DNA from: Glycine soja
Taxonomy: Eukaryota; Streptophyta; Magnoliopsida; Fabales; Fabaceae
Reading direction: 5' to 3'
DNA: 64,000 nt
NCBI RefSeq assembly: GCF_004193775.1
Contig: NC_041012.1
Coordinates: forward strand, 8,701,223 to 8,765,222
Part shown: one piece after another, positions 40,468 through 52,689 of the stretch
Layout: each line of letters begins with the position of its first letter
Numbering within the stretch: the first letter of the stretch is position 1
The notes under the pieces: model-generated
The model's input: only the letters and a program-made list of their open reading frames with translations
Database searches by the model: none
Told to the model about the DNA's origin: nothing
Position numbers and translations under genes: made by a program

Positions 40468-41990
40468 AGGGGATTACTTCATGCACCACTTTTATTGCTT
40501 CCTGCACCTCCCAAAGATTCAGACAGACCAAAATACATTTACCTCTGTTACTCGTGACGCACTCCACTCACCATAGCGCAACTCCCTCTCTCCATCCGTC
40601 TTGCTAACCACAGTCCAGAGTCGCCGACGGATCCTAAGCACACGTCGCCACCGATAGATCCTTGGCGGCTAGGCCCGCATCGCCGTTGCCACCATAACGT
40701 CTTGCTCATCACATTCATCGACAATTTATCACCGACGGCGTCTCGCTGAGAAAAATCTGCTGGCGGCAAAATTGGGGTTGGGGATAAGCCACACGGCGAC
40801 GTCAACTTTTTCGGGGACGAAGGATTTGAAGGCGGCGGCATCGTCGATGGGGACATTGTATGGCGGCGTTCTTGGGTGTTGTACTTCAAGCAGTTGTTGT
40901 TGTTGGGTAATTCGATTATGTTGTTTTGGATTTTATGTTGAAGCCCTTCCTTCACCTCTAACCCCTTATTCGTTCATCTTTGCCACTCAACATTTTCCCC
41001 CTATTCTGAAATATGATTTTAATATTTTAGAATAGGTATTTAAGATTACTTAATCATGTTCTAGGTTTTCGGATTACTCATCCCGTTCCAGAATACCTAT
41101 TTCAAAATAGGAATGAAAAACAAATCCGTACCGTGGGTTCTGCCTCGCCCTTACCCCTATCCTAAGTTTGACGAGGAATCCTCCGAATGGATATAATACA
41201 CGATTTTTAAAACTGTAGGATATATTAGTTAATTGAAATTTTGTTATTGTTTTATATCAAATATCCACCCGCTACAACAAAGAAAAATAAAAAATCATAC
41301 TAATGGAGATGGAGATGAGAAATCAAATGCTTGGTCCCGCCCCTCCCCTCTCTCTCTTGTCATGTCTAATTTGTTATAAAGTTAAAATAAAATAAATAAA
41401 AAGAAAAGGTAAAATCTTAAACTAAATAACAAAATAATAATAATAAAATAACTTGATAGAACATTAATTAGTAATTTAATATATGGTACAATAAACACAA
41501 AAAAAAATAATTTAAGAGAGAAATTTTTAATTAGTACGAATTGAAACGCTCAAGCGTTATTTCTAGATAGAAACGTTAAGAAATAATTTTTTTATAAAAA
41601 AGGAAAAAATAAAATTTAAAGAAAAAGAAAACAAATTATTTACTCTGTTTGTGTCCCCCTTCTACAACAACAAAAGAGATTTCAAAGAAAAATTAAGTAA
41701 AAGATTTTAAAACAAATAATTTATTTTATAGAAATAAAATTAATATGAGTAATATATTTTTATAAATTTTAAATTATAAAACAAATATTTACTAACTTGA
41801 TTTTGCACCTCTCTCATTAACATTGACTTCTTCCCCGCACAAGTCAACAATGGCGGTGTTTGTGTGTAGTGGCGATGTTGTGTGGTTGGGTGGAGGAGGG
41901 GCACAATTGTGTTGGTGGTTGGGTAGTTTTGTCTGTTTAAGTCTTTTAGGAGGTGCAGGGAGAAAAAAGGGAATGCAGGAAGTAATTACC
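40468..41990. mobile_element. Mutator-like non-autonomous element in the promoter of BTF3 copy 2
   Basis: Imperfect inverted ends of about 48 bp are visible. The left end has ATTACTTCATGCACC then CTTCCTGCACCTCC (40472-40512). The right end has GGAGGTGCAGGGAG then GGAATGCAGGAAGTAATTACC (41949-41990). The direct repeat TAAAATG flanks it (40460-40466 and 41991-41997) and occurs once, with one extra A, at the equivalent place in BTF3 copy 1 (near 35560), so the insertion site is precise. Long TIRs with a 7-9 bp duplication fit Mutator-like elements. The interior is partly GC-rich (about 40550-40900) with a 135-codon - strand frame of no recognised family and no transposase. Confidence 0.75.
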
Positions 41991-42010
41991 TAAAATGAAA
42001 AATAAGAAGG

Positions 42011-42042
42011 TTAGGGTTTTTTTAGGCTCGTCGATATAAAAG
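42011..42042 (+). promoter_or_regulatory. Core promoter of BTF3 copy 2 (telo box, TATA box)
   Basis: GTTAGGGTTTTT (42010-42021) and GATATAAAAG (42033-42042) correspond to the telo box and TATA box of copy 1. The first T of the TATA core is changed to G, but TATAAAAG is kept. The upstream GGCC-AACCCAAC motif is now at about 40428, separated by the 1.5 kb insertion. Confidence 0.65.
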
Positions 42043-42128
42043 GGAGTCCTTATCTTCTCGTATTTTTAGGTTTTCTTAGTTATTGTTACCATTTGCTCCC
42101 AGCACTGAGCTTAACCGAGCTTCACAAA

Positions 42129-43104
42129 GGTACCGTCTTTATTGCTCCACTATTCAATCACCAAATTTCATATCCCTTTCGTTGCACCTTGTTTGGGTTA
42201 TGTTAATTACTGGTTACATCGGTTTCTCAACCATTTGATTTTGACATTCTTGTAATGTTTTGGTGATGTGATGATTTCGAGTTCTATTTGATTATTTGTT
42301 TTCTGAATTTGGGTCCTTTCATTGGGATTATTATACTGTTTCTCTCTTTCTTTATAGATGGGATTTTGGAAACGATCGATTTTTAGTTGCAATTGTTTTT
42401 GGGTTCATCAATTGGTTTTAGGGCTTCTATTTTCTCGAATCGCAGATTTTTTTTTTCCATTGCAAATTGCAGCTTGGTAGAAAGTGTTGGAGATAAATTT
42501 ATGATGGTTGCTTTTGATTATTTTCTCATGTGAAAGACTGAAAGTTGTTACTTGTTAGATATTATTTAAAATTATGATATGGAGTTAGACTTACCAATTC
42601 AATCTGGTATTGTTTGTATGATGTAAGATGTTGTATTTATCTTTTCTAGAATATGGATTTAGTGCGACACTCATGTGGGCTTTATTTATCTCATGGTTGT
42701 CACCTTGATATTGATATGATCTAGTATAGTATTGTAGTTGAATTCAGTGTCCAAGCCTAAGAGTTGAGTCCTGTTTTGATGGGTAGCACGACATCTTTTA
42801 AAATCTAATTGTTTGGCTTCAATATGGAATAAGCAACATATAACTTCTCTGTTATAAATTAGTATGTGCATTTAAGTTTTTGTGGGTGCCACTATGAAAA
42901 GTCCATATAAAATTACTTATGCTGTTCCAGTAGAATGTGTTATGTATGCTTCAATTATACAATGTAGACTGTTTGATTATGTCTTTTGTCATCTTTTTTT
43001 GTCGTATATTTCCTCTCTGGTTTTATTACCATTAATTTTTGGATCTTTGTATGGTCCTGTTGCTTAGGGTGAAATTTATGTTTTTCTTCTTTGCCTTTAC
43101 CCAG
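42129..43104 (+). other. Leader intron of BTF3 copy 2
   Basis: This corresponds to the leader intron of copy 1, from the CTTCACAAAG/GTACC donor near 42129 to the CTTTACCCAG acceptor ending at 43104. It is shorter than in copy 1 (about 0.98 versus 1.24 kb), mainly through loss of part of the middle region around the second half of copy 1's intron. Confidence 0.65.
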
Positions 43105-44478
43105 ATGAATCGGGAAAAATTGATGAAGATGGCCGGTTCGGTTAGAACTGGGGGAAAGGGCACCGTGAGAAGGTATATCTATACACTTAACCTGGGCTTT
43201 CAATGAAAAGTCAGTATTGCCAATATTAGATTTAACTTAAGATGCTTTGGTAAATCTTGTTTCATTGGATGTATCATCCTTAGTCTCATATGGATGTATG
43301 ACTTACTTTAACTTTTCTCCCTCTCCTCCCTGGCTCCCCGCTCTTCCACTCTGCACTTATTTGAGGGTTTGCAGTCAATTCGTTGGCTTTAGTTTTTTAT
43401 AATTAAACACAAAATGTATTTGTTGTGTTGAAAGTTCTCTTAATGTTTTGTCTTATGCTCGGTCTAGAAAGAAGAAGGCTGTCCACAAGACAACAACCAC
43501 AGATGACAAAAGGCTTCAGAGCACCCTGAAGAGAATAGGGGTGAATGCCATCCCGGCTATTGAGGAGGTCAATATCTTTAAGGATGACGTAGTTATCCAG
43601 TTTCTAAATCCCAAAGGTAATATCAGTCCACAATATTTAGAACATATATATTTATATTTTTTTAATATAATAGGCTATATATATTTCTTTAATTATATTA
43701 AGTTGGAAAATTTTGTTTCCAGTTCAAGCATCCATTGCTGCTAATACTTGGGTTGTCAGTGGTTCTCCACAAACAAAGAGTAAGCAACTATATCTTTCTT
43801 CTTCGTTGTCATATGCTTTGCTCTAGTTTTTATTTTCTCTCTCAGAGCATTGTCAATTTGTTAGTACATGTTGCAAAAGAATATATGTAAATAATAACTT
43901 TTGCTGTGTCAATCTTTTGTTTTTACTAGTTAGGCTTTAATTCAATAAGGACATGTTGAATTGATAACCTTTGCTTGTCATGTTGCAATATCTGGAGTTT
44001 TTTCATATTTGGGAGTAACCAAGGCATTGCTTCCCACAATTTCTAGAATTTATTTTAGAGAAACAATTGCTCATTTTTGTCAACATTCTCCGTGTTTTTG
44101 GAAAATACTTAATTACTTCGTTAACTGATTTATGACTATATTAGCATTGACAATTGACTTAAGTTTTTCCGTTTTACAGAGTTGCAGGATATACTCCCTA
44201 GCATTATCCACCAATTAGGTACGCAGTTTGAATTTGATCAAAGTCATGTTTTGTGTTTTACTTGTGCCTCTCAGTTTAACATTTTTTATTATTAAAATAC
44301 AGGACCAGATAACTTGGAAAACCTGAAGAAGCTGGCCGAGCAATTCCAGAAGCAGGCTCCTGAAGGAGCCACTGGTTCAACCACCGCCCAAGAGGAGAAT
44401 GATGATGACGATGTCCCAGAGCTTGTTCCAGGCCAGGATTTTGAGACAGCTGCTGAGGAGACCAAGGCTGCTTCCTAG
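43105..44478 (+). CDS. BTF3: BTF3, beta subunit of the nascent polypeptide-associated complex, copy 2
   Basis: Five coding exons (43105-43172, 43468-43616, 43723-43779, 44180-44218 and 44303-44478) have exactly the exon lengths of copy 1 and give 162 residues. The basic ribosome-binding N-terminus, the NAC domain and the acidic tail are all intact. The stop is TAG rather than TAA. The third intron is longer than in copy 1 because of about 250 bp of extra sequence (43860-44130). Near-identical coding sequence with diverged introns points to purifying selection or conversion, so both copies are probably expressed. The promoter differs from copy 1 because of the upstream transposon. Confidence 0.95.
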
Positions 44479-44866
44479 AGTGTTTTGTTATTGTGCCATT
44501 GCCATATATATCCCGTGTTTTTAAATTTTTTTCTTCTTGATTTTCCATTTTAAGTATTTAAGGTGTTCAGTTCTCCTGTCATACTTTAAACAGTTCAAAT
44601 ACTTTATTAAATATGCTTTCCTTCATCTAATTAGGTATTCAGTTTTTGACCGCATCTGTCATCTACAACACCGTTTATTGGCATTGTTCCTGTTCGGTAG
44701 TTAGTTTGGATGGATTTGAGTTCTAAAAGAACGTGTTTAGTACGAGTTGGTTATGATTTGGATCGTCATAACCTAGTTTGAAGTTGCAATTTAGTCCCTC
44801 TGATGGTAGAATGTATATGTTTTCGAGTTAGTTTCTGAATTTAAATAAATCAAAAAAAGTTCTTGT

Positions 44867-46381
44867 TTGTTAGTATTAAAATGCAGAGATGTGAAAGAGG
44901 GAAGTTACTATCAAGGATTTATTTTAGTGTGAGTGTGTGATCGTTAGGTGTGTGTAGATCGTCTGCATGGATATATGGAGAGAATGATAAAGAACTATAT
45001 GCATGTTCATCAGAAGAAATAGGAGACATTGAATAATATCATATCTAACGGTTAGAGACTTCTGAGTTATACGGTCTATGTGGATCAATATTTACGGAGT
45101 CTATGCTAAGTAAATTCACCTTATATTACTTGGACAATATGAGGAGTCCAGCACCTTACATATTGTTGCCCATATAAAGGCAAAGCAGCTATTCTCTGAG
45201 TAATTCTCTAATAGTGATTTTGATCACTGAATTTGTCAGTCACGGTTGATTTAGTTTCCAAAATTAATAAAATATAAATAATCCCCAAAATTATAGTATA
45301 ATACTCATTTTGGTCTTTCATGTAGACACTTTTGTTAAAGTTGACTTCATAGATTGACTAAAATGAATGTAATATTATAATTTTAGAGATTTTTTTACAT
45401 CAATTTCGAGAACTAAATTGATAGTGAATAATAAATTCAGGGATCAAATTAACAACATTTACTTCTCTTTTGTAAGTTTTTCTCGACGATGAACTTCCAC
45501 TAAAAATTGTCGAACATATTCGTATTCTGCATGTAATTAAAGATTATTTTGCATCGAGAAAATCTTAAAGTAAAATTTAGAGTAAACACTCAACATTGTT
45601 TTCTAATGTGTACTTCAAAAAAATGATTAATTGAAATGGAGGGAGAAGCAAAATGTCTCGCATTTGTAATCTTGAAATTTTTTGTTTAATAATTGTTTCG
45701 TTTAAACTGAGATTTTCGTTAAAAACTAAGATATAATGATTTTTTAAAAAAATAAATATTTACTCTAAATTTTGTTTAATGTAATTACAAGTGATTCGGA
45801 TTTGGACACCAAACATTTAAAATCATAACTGGTTTTTAGATATCAAAACTACTTTTACAGATAATAATTTCCATCTCCAAATGAGGAAAACTAATTATTT
45901 AATATAACTAACTTTGCATCTCCTTTTTCTTAAAAGTTAAGGCGCCGAATAATATGGAAATATCAACCATGACCAAATATTGTCACACAAGGTTTGTAGT
46001 ACTGTACGCTTCATACATATTCGAATTTAGTCTCTTTTATGTCTTTAAGACATGGTAGATTTAGATTCATACTGATGCTAAAACCGTATAGTTATATACT
46101 AGATATTTAATACACAACTTTACACACACGCAGTGATAAATTATGTACCCTGGGATAGAAGAAACAGTACCAGTCACAAATATTTTATAAACAATAGTTC
46201 TTTTCTACAAAAATTCTTGAGCATACACACAATCGGGAAAATCCTTCCAATTACTTGACAGTTGACACCAACGCAAAATGAATTCAAACCTATTTTACAT
46301 TTGATTCTGTACTTCACATTTGATTTTGTTGCTTCACTTCTGACAAACAACAGATGAGCAAATAGCTTAGAGCTTAACTAT
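44867..46381. other. Intergenic DNA between BTF3 copy 2 and the CLV1A-like gene
   Basis: No gene was recognised. It contains a foldback element (45220-45447), and towards 46000-46381 the likely 3' UTR of the - strand receptor kinase. Confidence 0.6.
45220..45447. mobile_element. Foldback MITE forming a near-complete hairpin
   Basis: The left half, starting TTGATCACTGAATTTGTCAGTC, is complementary to the right half, ending AAATTCAGGGATCAA. The symmetry continues inward through TAGTTT/AAACTA-type and AATTATAGTATAATA/TATTATAATT segments. Almost the whole 228 bp could fold on itself. It has no coding capacity. Confidence 0.65.
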
Positions 46382-49300
46382 CTAGAGATTAATTAGGTTG
46401 TGAGTGTGAGTGGTAGAGTGAGGAGGATTTGAGAGCATATGAACTACTTCCCTCATGGTAGGCCTAGTGGGCCCCACTTCTTTAACACACATCATAGCTA
46501 TGTTGAACATGTAAATGACACTTATCAATGGATACCCACTAAGCCTTGGGTCCACCACTGCCAACACTACTGCTGCATCCGACGGCTGAGAGAGCTCCAA
46601 TCTCGTTTTGTTGACCCATCCAACGATGTCCACCCCGTCTCCAAACTCACCAACTGGCTTCCTCCCTATTATCAGTTCCAACAGCACCACGCCAAAGCTG
46701 TACACATCACTTTTCTCGTCCACTTTCAAAGTGTAAGCATACTCTGCCCAAACAAATCACTAAACTTGTCAATTGGATGATGATGATGGATAAGAGGAAA
46801 AAAGAAATGAATGGAACCTGGAGCAATGTAGCCGTAGGAGCCAGCAATGGAGGACATGGACTGAGAGGAGCCAAGGTCGTACAAGAACTTGGCAAGGCCA
46901 AAATCAGCAACATGAGCCTCAAAGTGAGCATCGAGCAATATATTATTAGACTTGACATCCCTGTGAATGATAAGAGGGGAACAATCATGGTGCAAATAGC
47001 ATAGTCCCTTTGCAGCTTCCACCGCAATCTTGTACCTCATTTCCCACTTTAAATGACCTCCCTTGGCACCATGCAGCCACTCCCCTAAGCTCCCATTCGG
47101 CATGTACTCATACAGAAGCAAGTTCGTCTCCTTGTTCGACACGTAACCCAAAAGCCTCATTATGTTCCTGTGCCTTATCTTCCCCACCGTCTCTATCTCC
47201 GCTTTGAACCCGTAATCGTTCCTTCCACTCCCCGCTCCAACCAACCGCTTTATTGCCACGTCGCTTCCGTTTCTCATGGACCCGCGGTACACGATCCCTG
47301 CTCCTCCTTTTCCTATTATGTTCTCTTCTTTTAGACACTCCACCACCTCCTCGGCTTTCAAGTTCAGCCGCTGGAACCCCGTCAGCTTCCACGTCATCGC
47401 AAGCTTCAGCTTCCTCCTCCTCCTCATGTACTCCGTCCCCGCCACGAGAATCGCCGCAGTGGCCAGTGCAATCACCATGACGATCACCCTCGTCGATTTC
47501 AAACTCCAAGGGCCGCGTCTCTTCTTCAACGAGGAATTAGGGCAAGAGTGGGAACTACAGAGATTCGGGTTCCCTGCAAAGGATTTGTCGCTGAAGACCA
47601 AAAACTGACCACCGGTAGGGACCTTGCCGATGAAATTGTTGTAGGAGAGATCCAGCGTGGTGAGACTCAACATGAAGCGAATCTCGTCTGGGACTGACCC
47701 TGAGATTTGGTTTATCGACACATTGAAAATGCTTAAATCCGTTAGGTTTTTCATCCCCTTGGGAATCTCCCCGTCAAGCATGTTCCGGCTAAGATCAACG
47801 GCGGCGAGTGAAACGCAGCGAGTAAACGTCGTTGGGATTGGTCCGGTGAGATTGTTGCCGCTTATGTTGACCACAGTCAGCATTGGTAGGTCAAAAACCT
47901 CCCCCGGGATTTCTCCAAGGAATTCGTTCGTGTCAAGTGACAGAGTCTGCAGTGCCCTTAAGTTCTTCAACGCTGGGGGAATTTTCCCAGTGAATAAGTT
48001 GTTGGAAAGAGTGAGAATCCCGAGTGAATCGCCGGAAATTTCGGGAGGCAGTTCTCCGTTAAAACGGTTATTGGCCAACTCGATTATCGTGACGGAAGGT
48101 AGCTTGAAAATCCCTGACGGAACTGCGCCGTTAAGGTAGTTATTGGAGGCTCGGATCTTGGTTAGAGACTTGCAGTTAGCAATCTCGTTAGGGATTGGAC
48201 CATGGAAGAAGTTATCTGTGATCAAGAACGTTTGTAACCTCCCACTCTTGCACAAATCCCGAGGGATCAACCCGCTGAAGTGATTCTTCGTGACGTCGAA
48301 GAACTTGAACTTCCCGTTTTGCCCCAGGTTCTGCGGGAGCTCAGAGGAGAAATTGTTCTCCCAGAGCTGCAGCGTTTCCAGATTAGGAAGCTCGCCGACG
48401 AAGGAGGGAACTGAGCCTCGGAGATTGTTGTGGAAGAAGTTCATCAGAGTGAGGTTTTTCAGCTGAGAGAAGCGCGTCGGTATCTCCCCGGTGAGGCCGT
48501 TGAAGGAGAGATCCAGTGACATGAGGCTCACCATGTCGGAGAGCTCAGACGGAATGGTTCCGGTGAGGTTATTCATTTGCAAGAACAACGTGTCGAGGTT
48601 TCTCATATTTGCTAGACTCGGTGGAATCTCGCCGCTGAGGTTGCAGCTTGAGAGGTCAAGGTATTTCAGAGATTCCATGGTGCCGAACTCCGGTGGAATT
48701 CCGCCTTCGTAAGCGTTGTTGTATCCGAGCTTGAGAATCCTCAGCGTCTTCAACTTAGACAAACTCTTCGGAATATTCCCCGATAAGCTATTGGTGCTTA
48801 AGCTTAAAAACTCCAAGCTCTTAAACTCCGAGTAACTCTCCGGTATGCTTCCGGAGAAATAGTTTCCGTCGAGCTTCAGGTATTTCAATTTCTCCAGTTT
48901 CACGAACTCTTCCGGAAGCGATCCGGTGAAGTTGTTGTCGTAGACGTCGAGGACCTCGAGTTCGGTCATCGGAAGAATTATTTTGCCGGGAAAATAGCCG
49001 GAGAAGACGTTGTGAGAGATGTTGAGGTGCTTGAGGGAAGTGAGGGCGGCGAGCTCCTTGGGAAGTTCGCCGGTGAGGTTGTTCTGCGAGATGGTGAGGT
49101 TTTCAAGTTTGTCCAATTCTCCGATCTCCGGCGGAACGTGGCCGAAGAGAGGAACAAAGGAGACGTTGATAGCAACAACTCGAAGTTCTTGGTCGCAAGA
49201 TACACCTGAAAAGAAACAGTGTGCAGAAAGCGACGTGGAAAACTTCCAGTCATGGAGCGCGTCGTCTTTGGCTCTGTCTCCCTTCATGGACTCCTTCAGC

Positions 49301-49401
49301 TTCAGCAGCGCATCCATGTCACTGAACGAAGAACACGTTGCCACGTGTAGCCATATGAAGAAAACAAACAATAAAAGCGTGTAACACACACAGCTTCTCA
49401 T
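46382..49401 (-). CDS. CLV1A: CLAVATA1-type LRR receptor kinase, likely GmCLV1A (homeologue of NARK)
   Basis: Two exons (49401-46818 and 46743-46382) join in frame to 981 residues. A signal peptide (about 1-24, [25 protein letters not shown]) precedes an N-terminal LRR cap and about 20 extracellular LRRs ([23 protein letters not shown] type) to about 610. One membrane helix lies at about 639-658. The kinase has a glycine loop [11 protein letters not shown] (about 697-707), Lys718 in VAIKRL, HRD at 813-815 and DFG at 833-835. All are intact, so it should be active. The single intron splits the codon of APE/Y in the activation segment, as in the CLV1 clade. I start at MRSCV; the frame runs 12 codons further upstream but family members begin here. 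A TATA box lies about 100 bp upstream. CLV1 receptors bind CLE peptides and control meristem size, and NARK controls nodule number. The CLV1A name rests on remembered similarity. Confidence 0.93.
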
Positions 49402-49497
49402 GTCTCTCTGGTTTTGCTTCGCAGTAGTAGTACTCACTCTCTCATATACTTACGCCAAATGCATACATAATGTACAACACCACACACCACATGCTGC

Positions 49498-49513
49498 CTC
49501 TATTTATATACAC
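49498..49513 (-). promoter_or_regulatory. TATA box of the CLV1A-like gene
   Basis: On the - strand the sequence reads GGTGTATATAAATAGA, about 100 bp upstream of the ATG at 49401. The truncated paralogue has the same element at the same distance. Confidence 0.7.
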
Positions 49514-52500
49514 CGTTACGTATTCAATAGCATATGTGTATGTACAACACTGTATCATATGGTTGCATGCAATACTAATTCTGTTTGTATGAAATGGGAA
49601 AAGTTGTTCAAAGTGGAAAAAAAAAGAACAATGTTCATCAGTAGCTAGCCACACGAGATCCACTATCAGTTTGTGACACACGAAGTGTAATTATGTTTCT
49701 AGAAAATTATATGCCAGTATAAATTTCTAATACGGATTAGTTATATTGATTCTAGTGGGGGAAGAGGTCCTACAAGCAATTAGTTTAGAGGAGAAATTTT
49801 TATGCAAGCGTTGTCTATCACAAATCTTTTATTCAGTAACTAGTGTGTGTGTATAAAGCTAATTATTCTTGGTATATATATTTTTAAATATGACTGAAAT
49901 ATTCTTAAATTTTTATTAATAAAGTATGTATTGTAGAAATTTGGATCATGCACTTTACTAAATTGTTTGATGACGATGGAACTTATTATACGATTGGATA
50001 ACATTTGGTGGCTGTTAAGTCTACTCGAACGTGGAGTTAGCTTTTGTGAAGAGAAAGATGCAATCGATCCCTGTGACCATTCTATATGGAGGTTTAAACT
50101 TTCCATGAGCCAGACTTTGTACTGAAACAAAAGTGGTTTTTCGTGATTCACCAAATTAAAAAAAGGAATAAACTAAAGAAACTTTCTTTACGTGGAAGGA
50201 AGTCTTCTTAGCTACTGTGCTTTGTGCTTGGGTACATCACTGGGATAATTATTGCCCATGTAAAAGCAAAAGCATCAATTCTCCGTTTTAAGTTGTTCTG
50301 TCAACGATCAAGCTCTAGATATTGCAGAATCGTATTCTATGAGTGACAATTAAAGGGTATTATGCATAAATAAAATTTTAAAGCAAATTATTCATCGCAA
50401 GTGGTTCTGTTCCAAACATTTCCAAGTTAAATTGTAAATTACTACCATTTTGGTATTTTGAAAGGAGAATGAAGAAAAACGAGACGATATATATGGGACA
50501 GAAGTTATCAGGTGGGTTCATGTAACTTATTCTCCTTTTAATTTGCATATAAAAACTATATATATTTTGATAGATTAAGACAAATGAGTTATCTAAATTA
50601 TCTTTATTTTTAGTTTTAACTATAAAGTTAATGTTCTTAATTTTTTTAATTAAAATATATTTCCTTTTATCTTAAGTACATAATTTTTTTTTATCTTACA
50701 TATAAACAAATTTTAATAAATTTTATGTTAATATCTCTAAAATATTCTTTATTTAATAAAAACTTTAGTTTTAATGACTTTTTATTATTATCAAGTTTCA
50801 ATGAAAAATAAGTTAAAAAAATAATTTTTAATTAAAATTAATAGAATTAAATATAATTAAATAAATTTTTTAATTATTTTTTTTATATTTGAGATCGGAT
50901 GGAGCAGTGATTTGTGCCACTGGAAGGAGAATGTATTTAAGAGTTTCTCTACACTTAGGAATATTGGGAAGAAATTTCTTTTCTTTTTTCCTTTTTTTTA
51001 TTTAAGGCCTAAAAAAGTGTTGCAAGGTCAATATATTCTCACACAAATACACAATGATGCTTCAAGAATGGATTCATGCCCGTGCGTTCAACAATTCTTT
51101 CATAGTTTTGGGAATAGGGAGCCACTGATATATGGATGAGTGGTACATGCTTCTCAAAAAGTGTTCTATATTGTCGTTTGTCAACTCCAGTGATGATAGC
51201 GACTGCAAATTAGTGTCCGTGAAGTGCCCGTCTTTTACACGGCAGACAGTTTTTATTCTCTAAAGCCTAATCAAATTCTATGTTTCATTTTTTACTCATA
51301 ATATGAAGTTTTTATTTTAGTCTTGTTTTGAAAAAAATATTTTAGTCTTTTAAAGTTTTTTCTTTAATTATTATTGTCAAATAATAGCGTGTGATTATGT
51401 AATAATGATGTTGACAATATATTAATTCGTCACATTATTAAAAAAAATTGATGCAACAATCATATGTAAAACTTTTTAGTTGATGAGAGATTTAATATTT
51501 TTGATAAATTGTGTTTTTAGTTGTATAGGTTGACATGGTGGAAACACATCTGAATTGTGGATCATGTTTTATCCCTTGCATATCCTGAACACTGTGATTA
51601 GACTAATTAACATGCATGATTCATATTGTTAAAATTTGAAATCATGTATGTCGGAGCAGATTGTAGACTGCTGTGCATGAACGTCCAGGAAGGTGAGGCT
51701 TGGGGTCTAAAAGCGATTAATTTTTCTGCTGAAATGGGATTGCAGAATATAATATATCTTTGAAGTTGACAACAAAGGAGTGGTAGACAAACGAAAGAAG
51801 ACAGTAGTAGATCATTCTGAATTGGGATCTATCATCGATGATTGAAGGAGTTTGTTAGTACATAATCCTACTTTTTGTATTAGCGTTGTAGAGAAGTCAA
51901 TGGTATTGACGTATTGTCTTGAGTTACTAATTAAGGGTCACTTCATGTTATATTAATCTTTATATTAAATTATAAACTATGTTAATTCCAAAACAAAAAA
52001 ATAAGTTTTTTCTTCTAAATTATCTTTCATTTGAAACTTGATAGAAAGTCTTTGGTCATATTAAATGAAAAACAATTTTAGGATAATCTCATTAAAAATT
52101 AAGGATAAATCCAATCAATTTTTGCTTATGTAGGAGACTAAAAATTATGATTTTTGTTTGCTTATAAAAGATATCAGAGATAATATATGCTTTATTTTAT
52201 TTTATAAATAAATAAATTGGGGAGATGGTTTTTTGGGCTTTGAAAATAAAAGGGATTTTATAATTAAAGTGTTTAATTATTAAAACTTTTAAGAATGTGT
52301 AGACCCTTGTGTTGAACTTTTGTCCTTGTAAACTCAACTTATCCTAATGGTTGCTCTAAGTATCCCAACCTGACTCTTTTCCTTTTTGTCATCCTTGCTC
52401 ATTTGGAGAATGAGTTGTGAGACTTGATTTAACTAAGTGTGTGTGTGATAACTCATCACATCCAACTTGATCCACGTCTGAGAGAAGCTATCATTTGTTG

Positions 52501-52689
52501 CTTTGGCGTATTTTCATTCTTTTTATGTGACTTTTAATGTTAACGCGTGTATAAGGCGTGAAAACAAACACCATCTAAGGAGTTAGGGATTGTAGGAATC
52601 ACATTGCGTTGTCTATATTCCCGTGTCGTGGAAATTTTATTTCAAGGTAAGAATGAGTAAGACTATTTGGCTCGTGGATGTGGCTTTGG

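Larger units (their letters stand above)
38503..44866. repeat. Segmental tandem duplication, unit 2
   Basis: This is the second copy of the BTF3-containing unit. It starts abruptly at 38503, where homology to exon 2 of the TPR-like gene begins, and ends near 44866, where similarity to the 3' flank of BTF3 copy 1 stops. Compared with unit 1 it lacks the intron MITE and exon 1 of the TPR-like gene (a deletion between about 38720 and 39000). It has gained a 1.5 kb transposon at 40468-41990. Confidence 0.8.

Noticed and set aside
40548..40955. 135-codon - strand open frame inside the transposon upstream of BTF3 copy 2
   Set aside because: Low-complexity Pro/Ser/Arg-rich product with no transposase motifs. 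It is explained as GC-rich element interior rather than a gene.
47657..48139. 160-codon + strand open frames antisense to the CLV1 copies (also 54404-54886)
   Set aside because: These are shadows of the LRR coding strand. Their identity between the copies only reflects the shared near-identical tract.
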